A stretch of 7,377 nucleotides of DNA from Anaeromyxobacter sp. (GTDB taxonomy: Bacteria > Myxococcota > Myxococcia > Myxococcales > Anaeromyxobacteraceae): positions 1-7,377 of the forward strand of contig JAHWYA010000071.1 in assembly GCA_020028115.1 (NCBI GenBank), given 5' to 3'. Below are positions 1-5,099 of the stretch, in pieces. Each line of letters begins with the position of its first letter. Position 1 is the first letter of the stretch. Below the pieces are notes generated by a model. The model saw only the letters and a program-made list of their open reading frames with translations, searched no databases and was not told the origin of the DNA. Position numbers and translations under genes: made by a program.

Positions 1-905
1 GCCCGCGGACCTGGACCGACTGGAAGGCGCGGCTCCTCCGCGAGCTCTTCCAGAAGACGCGCGAGGTGCTCCGGCACGGCGAGCGGCGCCCGTCGCGCGG
101 CACCGCCGAGTCCGCGGGGCGCGAGCTCGCGCTCGAGGCGCTGCAGCAGCGCGGCTGGGGCGTGCGGGTCGACGATCACGAGCGGTTCGTCGCGGCGATG
201 CCGTCGCGCTACTTCCTCACCGTGTCGCCCGGGCTCGCGCCGCGTCACCTGCGGCTGCTCTCGCTCGGCCGTGGCCGAGCCCTCGCCACCTCCACCCGGC
301 GCAGGGCCGACCTCGGCCACACCGAGGTGGCGCTCACCGCACCGGACCGGCCGGGCCTGCTCGCCACGATCGCGGGCGTCCTCGCGGCCCACCGGATCGA
401 CATCCAGCACGCCGAGGTCTTCTCGTCGCCGCCCGACCCGGCCCTCGGCTGGCTCGCCGGCCGCGCGCTCGACGTGTTCGAGCTGCGCGGTCCGGAGGAG
501 GGGCCGGTCGAGCAGGCGCGGTGGCGCGCGGCGCGGGCGGACCTCGAGCGCGTGCTGGCGGGCGAGGAGGCGCTCGACGCCCTGATGGCCCGGCGGCTGC
601 GCGCCTCGACGCTGCCGCAGAAGCCGCTCCCGCGCGTCCCGACGAAGGTCGTCATCGACAACGACAGCGCGCGCGCGCACTCGGTCGTCGACGTCTTCAC
701 GGCGGACCGCGTCGGCCTCCTGCACACGCTCTCCCGCACCTTCTTCGACCTCGGCCTCACGGTCGATCTCGCCCGGATCACCACCGAGGGGCACCGCGCG
801 GCGGATGCGTTCTACGTCCGCACGTCCGACGGTGGCCGCCTCGAGGGGGACCTCGCGGCCCGCGTCGTGGGGGCGGTCGGGCAGGCGCTCGCCCGGCCTG
901 AGTAG
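1..905 (+). CDS. glnD: GlnD, bifunctional PII uridylyltransferase/uridylyl-removing enzyme (C-terminal part; 5' end outside window)
   Basis: GlnD adds UMP to PII proteins when nitrogen is scarce and removes it when glutamine is high, setting glutamine synthetase activity. Only the last 300 residues are present. The frame is open from base 3, beginning PRTWTDWKARLLRELF, which matches the family's linker after the HD domain. The nucleotidyltransferase and HD domains lie upstream of the window. Two ACT domains, the glutamine-sensing modules, are clear. The first is at about 318-560, with TAPDRPGLLATIAGVL and then HRIDIQHAEVF. The second is at about 681-902, with TADRVGLLHTLSRTF, the LARITTEG strand and DAFYVRTSDGG. 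The protein ends right after the second ACT domain, as full-length GlnD does. A GTG at 66 could pass for a start, but the conserved sequence before it shows it is internal. A lone ACT protein is excluded by the preceding GlnD-type linker. Confidence 0.93.
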   Translation, partial: PRTWTDWKARLLRELFQKTREVLRHGERRPSRGTAESAGRELALEALQQRGWGVRVDDHERFVAAMPSRYFLTVSPGLAPRHLRLLSLGRGRALATSTRRRADLGHTEVALTAPDRPGLLATIAGVLAAHRIDIQHAEVFSSPPDPALGWLAGRALDVFELRGPEEGPVEQARWRAARADLERVLAGEEALDALMARRLRASTLPQKPLPRVPTKVVIDNDSARAHSVVDVFTADRVGLLHTLSRTFFDLGLTVDLARITTEGHRAADAFYVRTSDGGRLEGDLAARVVGAVGQALARPE

Positions 906-916
906 GAAGCTCCGCC

Positions 917-933
917 GGGCCGCTCGGCGGCCC
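917..933 (+). terminator. Small GC hairpin after glnD, possible terminator
   Basis: A perfect 7-bp inverted repeat (GGGCCGC, loop TCG, GCGGCCC) begins 12 bases after the glnD stop codon. It is followed by C residues and no T run, so it is not a classical intrinsic terminator. Its position just after the stop makes a terminator or mRNA 3'-end stabilising role reasonable. In DNA this GC-rich a 7-bp stem could also arise by chance. Confidence 0.45.
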
Positions 934-988
934 CCCGACGCGACGCAAGAAAACACCCGGAATGGCGCGCTCTTGTCCAGGCAGCCGG

Positions 989-1009
989 GCGTGGACACCA
1001 TTTCCACGC
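989..1009. promoter_or_regulatory. 7-bp inverted repeat upstream of the ATP-grasp gene, candidate operator
   Basis: The arms GCGTGGA (989-995) and TCCACGC (1003-1009) are exact reverse complements separated by 7 bases (CACCATT). The centre-to-centre distance of 14 bases is longer than one helical turn. The site lies 37 bases upstream of the ATP-grasp start codon, within the only gap before that gene. A weak -35-like TTGTCC sits at 973-978, but no convincing -10 partner was found. It may be a dimeric regulator site or a leader-RNA hairpin, and which one cannot be decided from sequence. Confidence 0.35.
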
Positions 1010-1046
1010 GGGCGGTCGGGGTAGGGGAAGGGAAGCTAGCCTGGGC

Positions 1047-1994
1047 ATGGAGCGCTTCATCCGGATCGGGGTCGTGACCGCCTGGCCCGAGGCCGACTGG
1101 CACAGCGAGCGCCTGCTCGCCTCGTGCGCGCGGCGGGCGGAGGCGGCGGCGATCGATCCAGCCGAGCTCGGCACCCACGTGGAAGGTGACTCGGTGGTCG
1201 TGCTCGCGAGGGGCGCGCCGGCGCGGCAGTTCGACGCGTTCATCCTCGCCCGCGGCTTCGGGCGCGCCGGGGATCCCGACGTCCAGTTCGAGATCTACCG
1301 GGCCCTCGAGGGCACGGGCGCGCTGGTCGTGAACCGGCTCGAGCCGCTCCTCTCGGCGCAGGACAAGTTCCGGACGTCGTGGCTCCTCCGGCTCGCGGGC
1401 GTCCCGACGCCCCGCGCGGCGGTCGCCCAGACGGAGGCGGACGCGGAGCGCGCCCTGGTCTCGCTCGGGGAGGCGGTCGCGAAGCCGCTCACCGGCTCGC
1501 TCGGTGACGGCGTGGAACGCCTCGGCCCGGACGACGAGGGGCGGGCGCGCGTCCGGGCCCTCGTGGCGCGCGACGGCGCGGTCTACCTGCAGGCCTGGGT
1601 GCCGCATCCGGGGCGCGACCTGCGTGTGTTCGTGGTGGGGGGTCGGGCGCGCGCGGCGATCGAGCGGCACGCCCCGGCGGGCGAGTGGCGGACGAACGTC
1701 GTGCGGGGCGGGCGGACGCTCGCCGTGCGCCCGGCGCCGGGGGTGGAGGCGGTCGCGGAGGCTGCCGCCCGCGCCCTCCGGCTCGACTATGCGGGGGTCG
1801 ACCTCGTCCCGGCCGGCGAGGGCGCGACCGTCATCGAGGTGAACGGAAACCCCAGCTGGCGGGGGATCCTCGACGCGACCGGCCTCGACATGGCGGAGGT
1901 CATCGCCGAGCACGTGCTCGGTCGGGCCCTGCGCCGGCGTAGGAGCAACGACCAGATTGTGCTCGAGAGGAGCACGGGGGCGATCCATGGCTGA
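1047..1994 (+). CDS. RimK/LysX-like ATP-grasp ligase, substrate unknown
   Basis: The 315-residue protein matches the RimK/LysX/MptN group of ATP-grasp enzymes, which use ATP to join an amino acid (often glutamate) to a carboxyl group through an acyl phosphate. Residues 1-95 form the variable N-terminal domain. NRLEPLLSAQDKFRT (96-110) corresponds to the N...L..DK..T element. AKPLTGSLGDG (145-155) is the ATP-binding lysine and glycine loop. RDLRVFVVGG (190-199), EWRTNVVRGG (213-222), AGVDLV (249-254) and VIEVNGNPSWRG (262-273) supply the nucleotide and metal ligands. The key residues appear intact, so it should be active. GGAAG at 1031-1035 can serve as the ribosome binding site for ATG 1047. 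The arginine-rich tail (about 294-315) overlaps the start of the KGG-repeat gene by 8 bases, so the two are probably translationally coupled. The substrate cannot be named: ribosomal S6, a carrier protein, a cofactor or the adjacent repeat proteins are all possible. Confidence 0.85.
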   Translation: MERFIRIGVVTAWPEADWHSERLLASCARRAEAAAIDPAELGTHVEGDSVVVLARGAPARQFDAFILARGFGRAGDPDVQFEIYRALEGTGALVVNRLEPLLSAQDKFRTSWLLRLAGVPTPRAAVAQTEADAERALVSLGEAVAKPLTGSLGDGVERLGPDDEGRARVRALVARDGAVYLQAWVPHPGRDLRVFVVGGRARAAIERHAPAGEWRTNVVRGGRTLAVRPAPGVEAVAEAAARALRLDYAGVDLVPAGEGATVIEVNGNPSWRGILDATGLDMAEVIAEHVLGRALRRRRSNDQIVLERSTGAIHG

Positions 1995-2394
1995 CGAGAA
2001 GACCGAGAAGAAGGGCGGGAGCAAGGGGGCGATGACGGTCTCGGAGGCCGGTCGCAAGGGGGGCGTCCGCGTCCGCGAGACCCGCGGCCGGAAGTTCTAC
2101 GAAGAGATCGGCAAGAAGGGCGGCGAGACCGTCAAGGCCGAGCGCGGCCGGAAGTTCTACGAGGAGATCGGCAAGAAGGGCGGCGACACGGTCAAGGCCG
2201 AGCGCGGGCCGCGCTTCTACGAGGAGATCGGCAAGAAGGGCGGCGAGACGATCAAGGCGGAGCGGGGGACCCCGTTCTACGAGGAGATCGGCCGCAAGGG
2301 GGGCCACAAGGTCCGCGAGCTCATCGAGAAGGGCAAGGCCGGTGAGGGCGAGGAGGCCGGCAGCCACGACGGCGGCGGCTCCGACCACCGGTAG
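1987..2394 (+). CDS. KGG-repeat stress protein, LEA group 1-like (long paralog)
   Basis: This is a 135-residue, very hydrophilic protein rich in Lys, Glu and Gly, with no Cys or Trp. After a short start (MADEKTEKKGG) and MTVSEAGRKGG, it consists of 20-residue units of the form EEIGKKGGETVKAERGRKFY. The KGG core occurs five times in the repeat region, with FYEEIG at each of four junctions. The tail is GEGEEAGSHDGGGSDHR. The units match the KGG stress-repeat family (B. subtilis GsiB type) and resemble the plant group 1 LEA 20-mer (GG.T.....G...Y..MG.KGG). Such proteins are associated with desiccation or general stress and are thought to be largely disordered. ATG 1987 was chosen over an in-frame GTG at 1957 because the short paralog also begins MADE; GAGAGGAG (1965-1972) and a G run (1976-1980) lie upstream. 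The start overlaps the ATP-grasp stop. Its function in this organism is inferred from family only. Confidence 0.85.
   Translation: MADEKTEKKGGSKGAMTVSEAGRKGGVRVRETRGRKFYEEIGKKGGETVKAERGRKFYEEIGKKGGDTVKAERGPRFYEEIGKKGGETIKAERGTPFYEEIGRKGGHKVRELIEKGKAGEGEEAGSHDGGGSDHR
2041..2334. repeat. 60-bp tandem repeat array inside the long KGG gene
   Basis: Five in-register units start at 2041, 2101, 2161, 2221 and 2281; the last is divergent after about 40 bases. Units 2 and 3 differ at 8 of 60 positions by direct comparison. All units share the GAGATCGGCAAGAAGGGCGG-type core and the TTCTAC junction. Similarity at DNA level, including shared synonymous positions, points to fairly recent duplication or conversion of units. 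The copy number could vary between strains. Confidence 0.9.
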
Positions 2395-2403
2395 CCGCAG
2401 GGA

Positions 2404-2431
2404 GCGCGCGGGGGCGCGCGAGTGGGGGGGG
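2404..2431 (+). promoter_or_regulatory. Hairpin and G8 run in front of the short KGG gene
   Basis: The 39-base gap between the two KGG genes holds a 6-bp perfect stem (GCGCGC 2404-2409, loop GGGG, GCGCGC 2414-2419). It is preceded by AGGGAG (2399-2404), a good Shine-Dalgarno match but 29 bases from ATG 2434. A run of eight G (2424-2431) ends 2 bases before the ATG. Folding of the stem could bring AGGGAG closer to the start, or the G run itself may pair with the ribosome. The regulatory role is speculative. Confidence 0.35.
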
Positions 2432-2433
2432 AC

Positions 2434-2634
2434 ATGGCGGACGAGGAGAAGGGCCCGGGCGCTGGGCGCACGGAGCCCGAAGAGGGGCGGCGTGGGATGA
2501 CCGTGTCGGAGGCCGGCCGGAAGGGCGGCATCACGGTGCGGGACGAGCGCGGCCACGCGTTCTACGAGGAGATCGGTAAGAAGGGCGGCCAGAAGGTCCG
2601 CGAGCTCATCGAGCGCGGGAAGAGCCGCAGCTAG
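2434..2634 (+). CDS. Short KGG-repeat stress protein (paralog of the upstream gene)
   Basis: This 66-residue hydrophilic protein is clearly a paralog of the gene 39 bases upstream. Both begin MADE, both have MTVSEAGRKGG followed by a repeat unit (ITVRDERGHAFYEEIGKKGG here), and both end in a KVRELIE.GK tail. Here there is only one FYEEIG junction and two KGG cores, so it equals the long paralog minus three 20-residue units and its acidic tail. The family role is stress or desiccation protection (GsiB/LEA group 1-like); a specific role is not known. ATG 2434 was preferred over the in-frame GTG at 2422 because it aligns with the paralog's start. The gene is followed 26 bases later by a strong terminator-like hairpin, so it is probably last in the ATP-grasp/KGG transcription unit. 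A reader restricted to long proteins would miss it. Confidence 0.82.
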   Translation: MADEEKGPGAGRTEPEEGRRGMTVSEAGRKGGITVRDERGHAFYEEIGKKGGQKVRELIERGKSRS

Positions 2635-2660
2635 CCGGCCTCACACGAGGGATGGTCTCT

Positions 2661-2685
2661 GCCCGCCCGGGCTTCCCGGGCGGGC
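2661..2685 (+). terminator. Strong hairpin terminator closing the ATP-grasp/KGG operon
   Basis: GCCCGCCCGGG (2661-2671), loop CTT and CCCGGGCGGGC (2675-2685) form a perfect 11-bp stem 26 bases after the short KGG gene. The following bases (GGTTCCATTCGTGATT) are T-containing but not a clean U run, as is common for terminators in GC-rich genomes. The symmetry would allow folding on both strands. Confidence 0.75.
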
Positions 2686-2744
2686 GGTTCCATTCGTGAT
2701 TCCCGGTGAGTTCATGCCCGATATCGTATGGCGGCCTCAGGCCT

Positions 2745-2756
2745 TCGACCGGTCGA
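2745..2756. promoter_or_regulatory. Perfect 12-bp palindrome abutting the regulator promoter, candidate operator
   Basis: TCGACCGGTCGA is a perfect 12-bp palindrome that ends exactly where the -35-like TTGACG begins (2757). A shorter one, GGCCT-C-AGGCC, lies immediately before it at 2733-2743. A dimeric DNA-binding protein here could block or recruit RNA polymerase. The downstream gene encodes a helix-turn-helix protein, so autoregulation is a natural guess, not shown by the sequence. Confidence 0.4.
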
Positions 2757-2785
2757 TTGACGGCTCGATCTGGCGCTGGTACGAA
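2757..2785 (+). promoter_or_regulatory. Sigma-70-type promoter candidate for the HTH-receiver gene
   Basis: TTGACG (2757-2762, 5 of 6 to consensus) is separated by exactly 17 bases from TACGAA (2780-2785, 3 of 6). The TG at 2777-2778 gives an extended -10. The predicted transcription start near 2792 leaves a leader of about 20 bases before ATG 2813, with GGGA (2799-2802) as ribosome binding site. The region has a clearly lower GC content than its surroundings, as expected for a promoter. Confidence 0.5.
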
Positions 2786-2812
2786 TATCCGGAAAAGCGG
2801 GAAACACCGGAA

Positions 2813-3442
2813 ATGCAGGAAAAAGCTCCGCCCAGATTCCTGACGAGCGTCGAGGTGGCGGCCGCGTGCGGCGTCTCCACTCGGACGGTGAGCAACTGGA
2901 TCCGGGACGGAGCCATCCCGGCGCACCGGACGGTGGGCGGCCACGGGCGCGTCTCGGTCGACGACCTGCGGCGCTTCCTCGTCGACCGCGGGATGCCGGT
3001 GCCGACGGACCTCGCGGCCAACGGGGTGCGCGCGGGCGCCCCCCTGCCTGGGCCGGACCGAACCCCGGTCGCGGCACGGCGGCGGCGGGTGCTCGTCATC
3101 GACGATGACGAGACGCTCCTCGAGGTGGTCCGGGAGTTCCTCTCCGCCTCGGGCTACGAGGTCGAGACCGCCCGCCACGGGTTCCTCGCGGGGTACCTCG
3201 CCGGCCACCACCGCCCGGACGTGATGCTGCTCGACATCATGATGCCGGGCCTCGACGGGTACGAGGTGCTCTCGCTCATGCGGAAGCGCCCGGAGGCGCG
3301 GTCGATCCCGGTCATCGCGTGCACGTCGCTCAAGGGGCCGGAGGCGGAGGCGCGGATCCGCGGCGCGGGCTTCAGCGCGTACGTGAAGAAGCCGATCGAC
3401 TTCGGGAACCTGCTCCGGCTGCTTCAGGAGCTGTCGCGCTGA
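2813..3442 (+). CDS. Orphan response regulator with N-terminal excisionase/MerR-like HTH and C-terminal receiver domain
   Basis: This 209-residue, probably cytoplasmic DNA-binding protein has two domains. Residues 9-57 form a MerR/excisionase-type helix-turn-helix (FLTSVEVAAACGVSTRTVSNWIRDG, then a wing with GGHGRVSVDDLRRFL). A linker rich in Pro, Ala and Arg (about 60-90) leads to a CheY-like receiver. The receiver has the acidic patch DDD (97-99), phospho-acceptor Asp141 in LLDIMMPGLDGYE, Thr171 in IACTS, and Lys193-Pro194 in KKPID, so phosphorylation residues are complete. The usual order is receiver first and DNA-binding second; here it is reversed. No histidine kinase lies in the window. 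In-frame starts also exist at GTG 2696 and ATG 2714. ATG 2813 was preferred because a promoter-like pair lies between them and the extra codons have much less G/C at third positions. If an earlier start is real, the protein is up to 39 residues longer. Confidence 0.8.
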   Translation: MQEKAPPRFLTSVEVAAACGVSTRTVSNWIRDGAIPAHRTVGGHGRVSVDDLRRFLVDRGMPVPTDLAANGVRAGAPLPGPDRTPVAARRRRVLVIDDDETLLEVVREFLSASGYEVETARHGFLAGYLAGHHRPDVMLLDIMMPGLDGYEVLSLMRKRPEARSIPVIACTSLKGPEAEARIRGAGFSAYVKKPIDFGNLLRLLQELSR

Positions 3443-3451
3443 GCGCGCGGT

Positions 3452-3481
3452 CCCGGCGTCAGGGAAGTTCCGGGCGCCGGG
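3452..3481 (+). other. Weak hairpin between the regulator and yciO
   Basis: CCCGGCG (3452-3458) and CGCCGGG (3475-3481) are reverse complements separated by 16 bases, starting 10 bases after the regulator stop. There is no T run. It could help end transcription of the regulator gene, but the long loop and GC-rich background make this uncertain. Confidence 0.25.
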
Positions 3482-3485
3482 GAAA

Positions 3486-3496
3486 GCTGCTAAGAA
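3486..3496 (+). promoter_or_regulatory. Extended -10-like element before yciO
   Basis: GCTGCTAAGAA contains TGC followed by TAAGAA, an extended -10 form, and shares the octamer GCTGCTAA with the promoter candidate at 5118-5128. No good -35 was found at the matching distance (TTCCGG at 3468-3473). A transcription start about 7 bases downstream would fall near 3503, so the yciO mRNA could be almost leaderless. Confidence 0.3.
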
Positions 3497-3506
3497 ACCG
3501 CGCACC

Positions 3507-4130
3507 ATGGCGGCCGCGCCCATCGTCGAGATCGATCCCGCCCACCCGCAGCCGCGCGTCGTCGAGCGCGCCGTGTCGGTCCTGTCGTCCGGCGGGCTCC
3601 TCGCCTTCCCGACCGACACCTACTACGGCCTCGGCTGCGATCTCTTCGACAAGCGCGCGATCGAGCGGATCTACCAGCTGAAGCAGCTGCCGCGCTCCCA
3701 CGAGCTGTCCTTCATCTGCCAGGACCTCGCCGAGATCGCCCGCTACGCCATCGTCGACAACGCCGCGTACCGCGTGCTCCGCCGGAAGGTCCCGGGGCCG
3801 TTCACGTTCATCCTGCCCGCCACGCGCCTCGTCCCCGACCTCATGCTGCGGCGGCAGAAGACGGTCGGCATCCGGATCCCCGACAGCCCGATCGCGCTCG
3901 AGATCGTCCGCCGGCTCGGCCACCCGCTGGTCTCGACGTCGGCGGCGACGCCCGAGGGCGAGACGCTCATCGACGCGCGCGACATCAAGGAAAAGCTCGG
4001 CCACGGCCTCGACCTCGTCCTCGACGGCGGCTACCAGCCGAACGACCCGTCCTCGATCATCGACCTGTCGGGACCCGAGCCGGTCGTGCTGCGCGCCGGG
4101 AAGGGCGACGTGTCGGATCTCGTGGCCTAG
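3507..4130 (+). CDS. yciO: YciO-type YrdC-domain (L-threonylcarbamoyladenylate synthase-like) protein
   Basis: The 207-residue protein has a single YrdC fold, the same length as E. coli YciO as I recall it. It carries FPTDTYYGLGCDL (34-46), IYQLKQLPRSHELSFICQDL (55-74), PGPFTFILPAT (96-106), GIRIPDSPIA (121-130), HPLVSTSAA (139-147) and DPSSIIDLSGPEPVVLRAGKGDV (180-202). TsaC/Sua5 enzymes make threonylcarbamoyl-AMP for the tRNA t6A modification and carry a KxR motif and an SxN element. Here the first is K-Q-L (59-61), with the Q-L-P..H pattern of YciO, and STSAA has no Asn. It is therefore assigned to the YciO branch, whose role is less certain; a t6A function should not be assumed. No clear Shine-Dalgarno precedes ATG 3507. 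There is a 47-base gap to xerD downstream. Confidence 0.87.
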   Translation: MAAAPIVEIDPAHPQPRVVERAVSVLSSGGLLAFPTDTYYGLGCDLFDKRAIERIYQLKQLPRSHELSFICQDLAEIARYAIVDNAAYRVLRRKVPGPFTFILPATRLVPDLMLRRQKTVGIRIPDSPIALEIVRRLGHPLVSTSAATPEGETLIDARDIKEKLGHGLDLVLDGGYQPNDPSSIIDLSGPEPVVLRAGKGDVSDLVA

Positions 4131-4177
4131 CGGAGCCGTTTCCTGGACGCGGCCGCGCTCGGCGATATCGTCGCGGG

Positions 4178-5071
4178 ATGGCGCTCGAGGCGGTTCTCGA
4201 CCTGTTCGTGTCCCACGTGCGCCTGGAGAAGGGGCTCGCGGCGAACAGCGTCGAGGCGTACGGCCGCGACCTCCGGCGCTACGCCGACCACCTCGCCTCG
4301 CTCGGCGTGACGGACTGGGCGGCGGTCGGCCGCGACGAGGTCCGCGCGCACCTCGCCTCCCTCGTCGAGCGCGGCCTGTCGTCGCGCTCGCAGGCGCGGG
4401 CGCTCTCGGCGATCCGCTCGTTCCACGCGCTCCTCGTCCGGGAGAAGCTCGCTCCCCTCGACGCGACGGACGAGATCGACTCGCCGCGTCCGGGCCGCCG
4501 CCTCCCGTCCCTCCTGTCGCGGGAGGAGGTGCTCGCGCTCGTGGCGGTCCCCGATCCGCGGAAGCCGGCGGGCCGCCGGGACCGGGCGATGCTCGAGCTC
4601 CTCTACGCGACCGGCCTCCGGGTCTCGGAGCTCGTCGGACTCGAGCTCAACGACGTGAACCTCGAGACCCGGGTCCTCCTCGCCCGGGGGAAGGGGTCGA
4701 AGGAGCGGCTCGTCCCCGTGGGCGCCCCCGCAGCGGAGGCGGTCCGCGCCTACCTCGCGTCCGCCCGGGAGGCGATCCTGCGCGGCCGGCGCTCGAAGCA
4801 CCTCTTCGTGACGCCGCGCGGCGGGAAGCTCACGCGGCAAGGCTTCGCGAAGATCGTCGCCCGCTGCGCGCGAGGGGCGGGCATCCGGAGGGCGGTCTCG
4901 CCGCACAAGCTCCGGCACAGCTTCGCGACGCACCTGCTGGAGGGCGGCGCGGACCTGCGCGCCGTCCAGGCGATGCTCGGCCACGCAGACGTCTCGACGA
5001 CGCAGATCTACACGCACGTCGACCGGACCCACGTTCGCAAGCTCTACGACCGGTTCCACCCGCGGGCGTGA
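4178..5071 (+). CDS. xerD: XerD/XerC-type tyrosine recombinase
   Basis: This 297-residue site-specific recombinase of the Xer family resolves chromosome dimers at dif during division, acting with a partner Xer protein and FtsK. The N-terminal core-binding SAM-like domain spans about 1-90 (LEKGLAANSVEAYGRDLRRY, ALSAIRSFHALL). The catalytic domain holds Arg148 (ATGLRVSEL), Lys172 (GKGSKERLVP), His243 and Arg246 (SPHKLRHSFATHLL), His269 (MLGHADVSTT) and the nucleophile Tyr278 (TQIYTHV). All six are present and their numbering is almost identical to E. coli XerD. Length and lack of a phage neighbourhood fit the housekeeping Xer enzyme rather than an integrase. XerC and XerD are hard to separate by sequence alone, so the symbol is the likelier of two. 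ATG 4178 has only GCGGG directly before it, a poor ribosome site. No dif site was recognised in the window. Confidence 0.88.
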   Translation: MALEAVLDLFVSHVRLEKGLAANSVEAYGRDLRRYADHLASLGVTDWAAVGRDEVRAHLASLVERGLSSRSQARALSAIRSFHALLVREKLAPLDATDEIDSPRPGRRLPSLLSREEVLALVAVPDPRKPAGRRDRAMLELLYATGLRVSELVGLELNDVNLETRVLLARGKGSKERLVPVGAPAAEAVRAYLASAREAILRGRRSKHLFVTPRGGKLTRQGFAKIVARCARGAGIRRAVSPHKLRHSFATHLLEGGADLRAVQAMLGHADVSTTQIYTHVDRTHVRKLYDRFHPRA

Positions 5072-5099
5072 GGGCCGAACCGACGCCCCGCCGTCCGCG

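Noticed and set aside
963..978. Possible sigma-54 promoter (TGGCGC followed by TTGT) upstream of the ATP-grasp gene
   Set aside because: The GG and GC elements are not at the required spacing: the bases at the -12 position are TC rather than GC.
2041..2334. CRISPR-like regular 60-bp periodicity
   Set aside because: The units are contiguous, in frame and coding for 20-residue protein repeats. There are no unique spacers between short conserved repeats.
1900..2556. Minus-strand repeat-like protein (LLADLLVE repeats) opposite the KGG genes
   Set aside because: The repeats are only the reverse reading of the 60-bp array. The + strand encodes a known repeat family and a duplicated paralog in the same sense.
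2606..3619. A 337-codon minus-strand frame opposite the HTH-receiver gene
   Set aside because: It runs through the promoter region and yciO start, has no family motif, and opposes a complete receiver domain on the + strand.
4127..5059. A 310-codon minus-strand frame opposite xerD
   Set aside because: It is a shadow of xerD, which has all six catalytic residues on the + strand. No recognisable motif or ribosome site supports the antisense frame.
4178..5071. Tyrosine recombinase as a phage or integron integrase marking a mobile element
   Set aside because: Length, residue numbering and surroundings match housekeeping Xer proteins. There is no tRNA attachment site, flanking repeat or phage gene, and base composition matches the neighbours.
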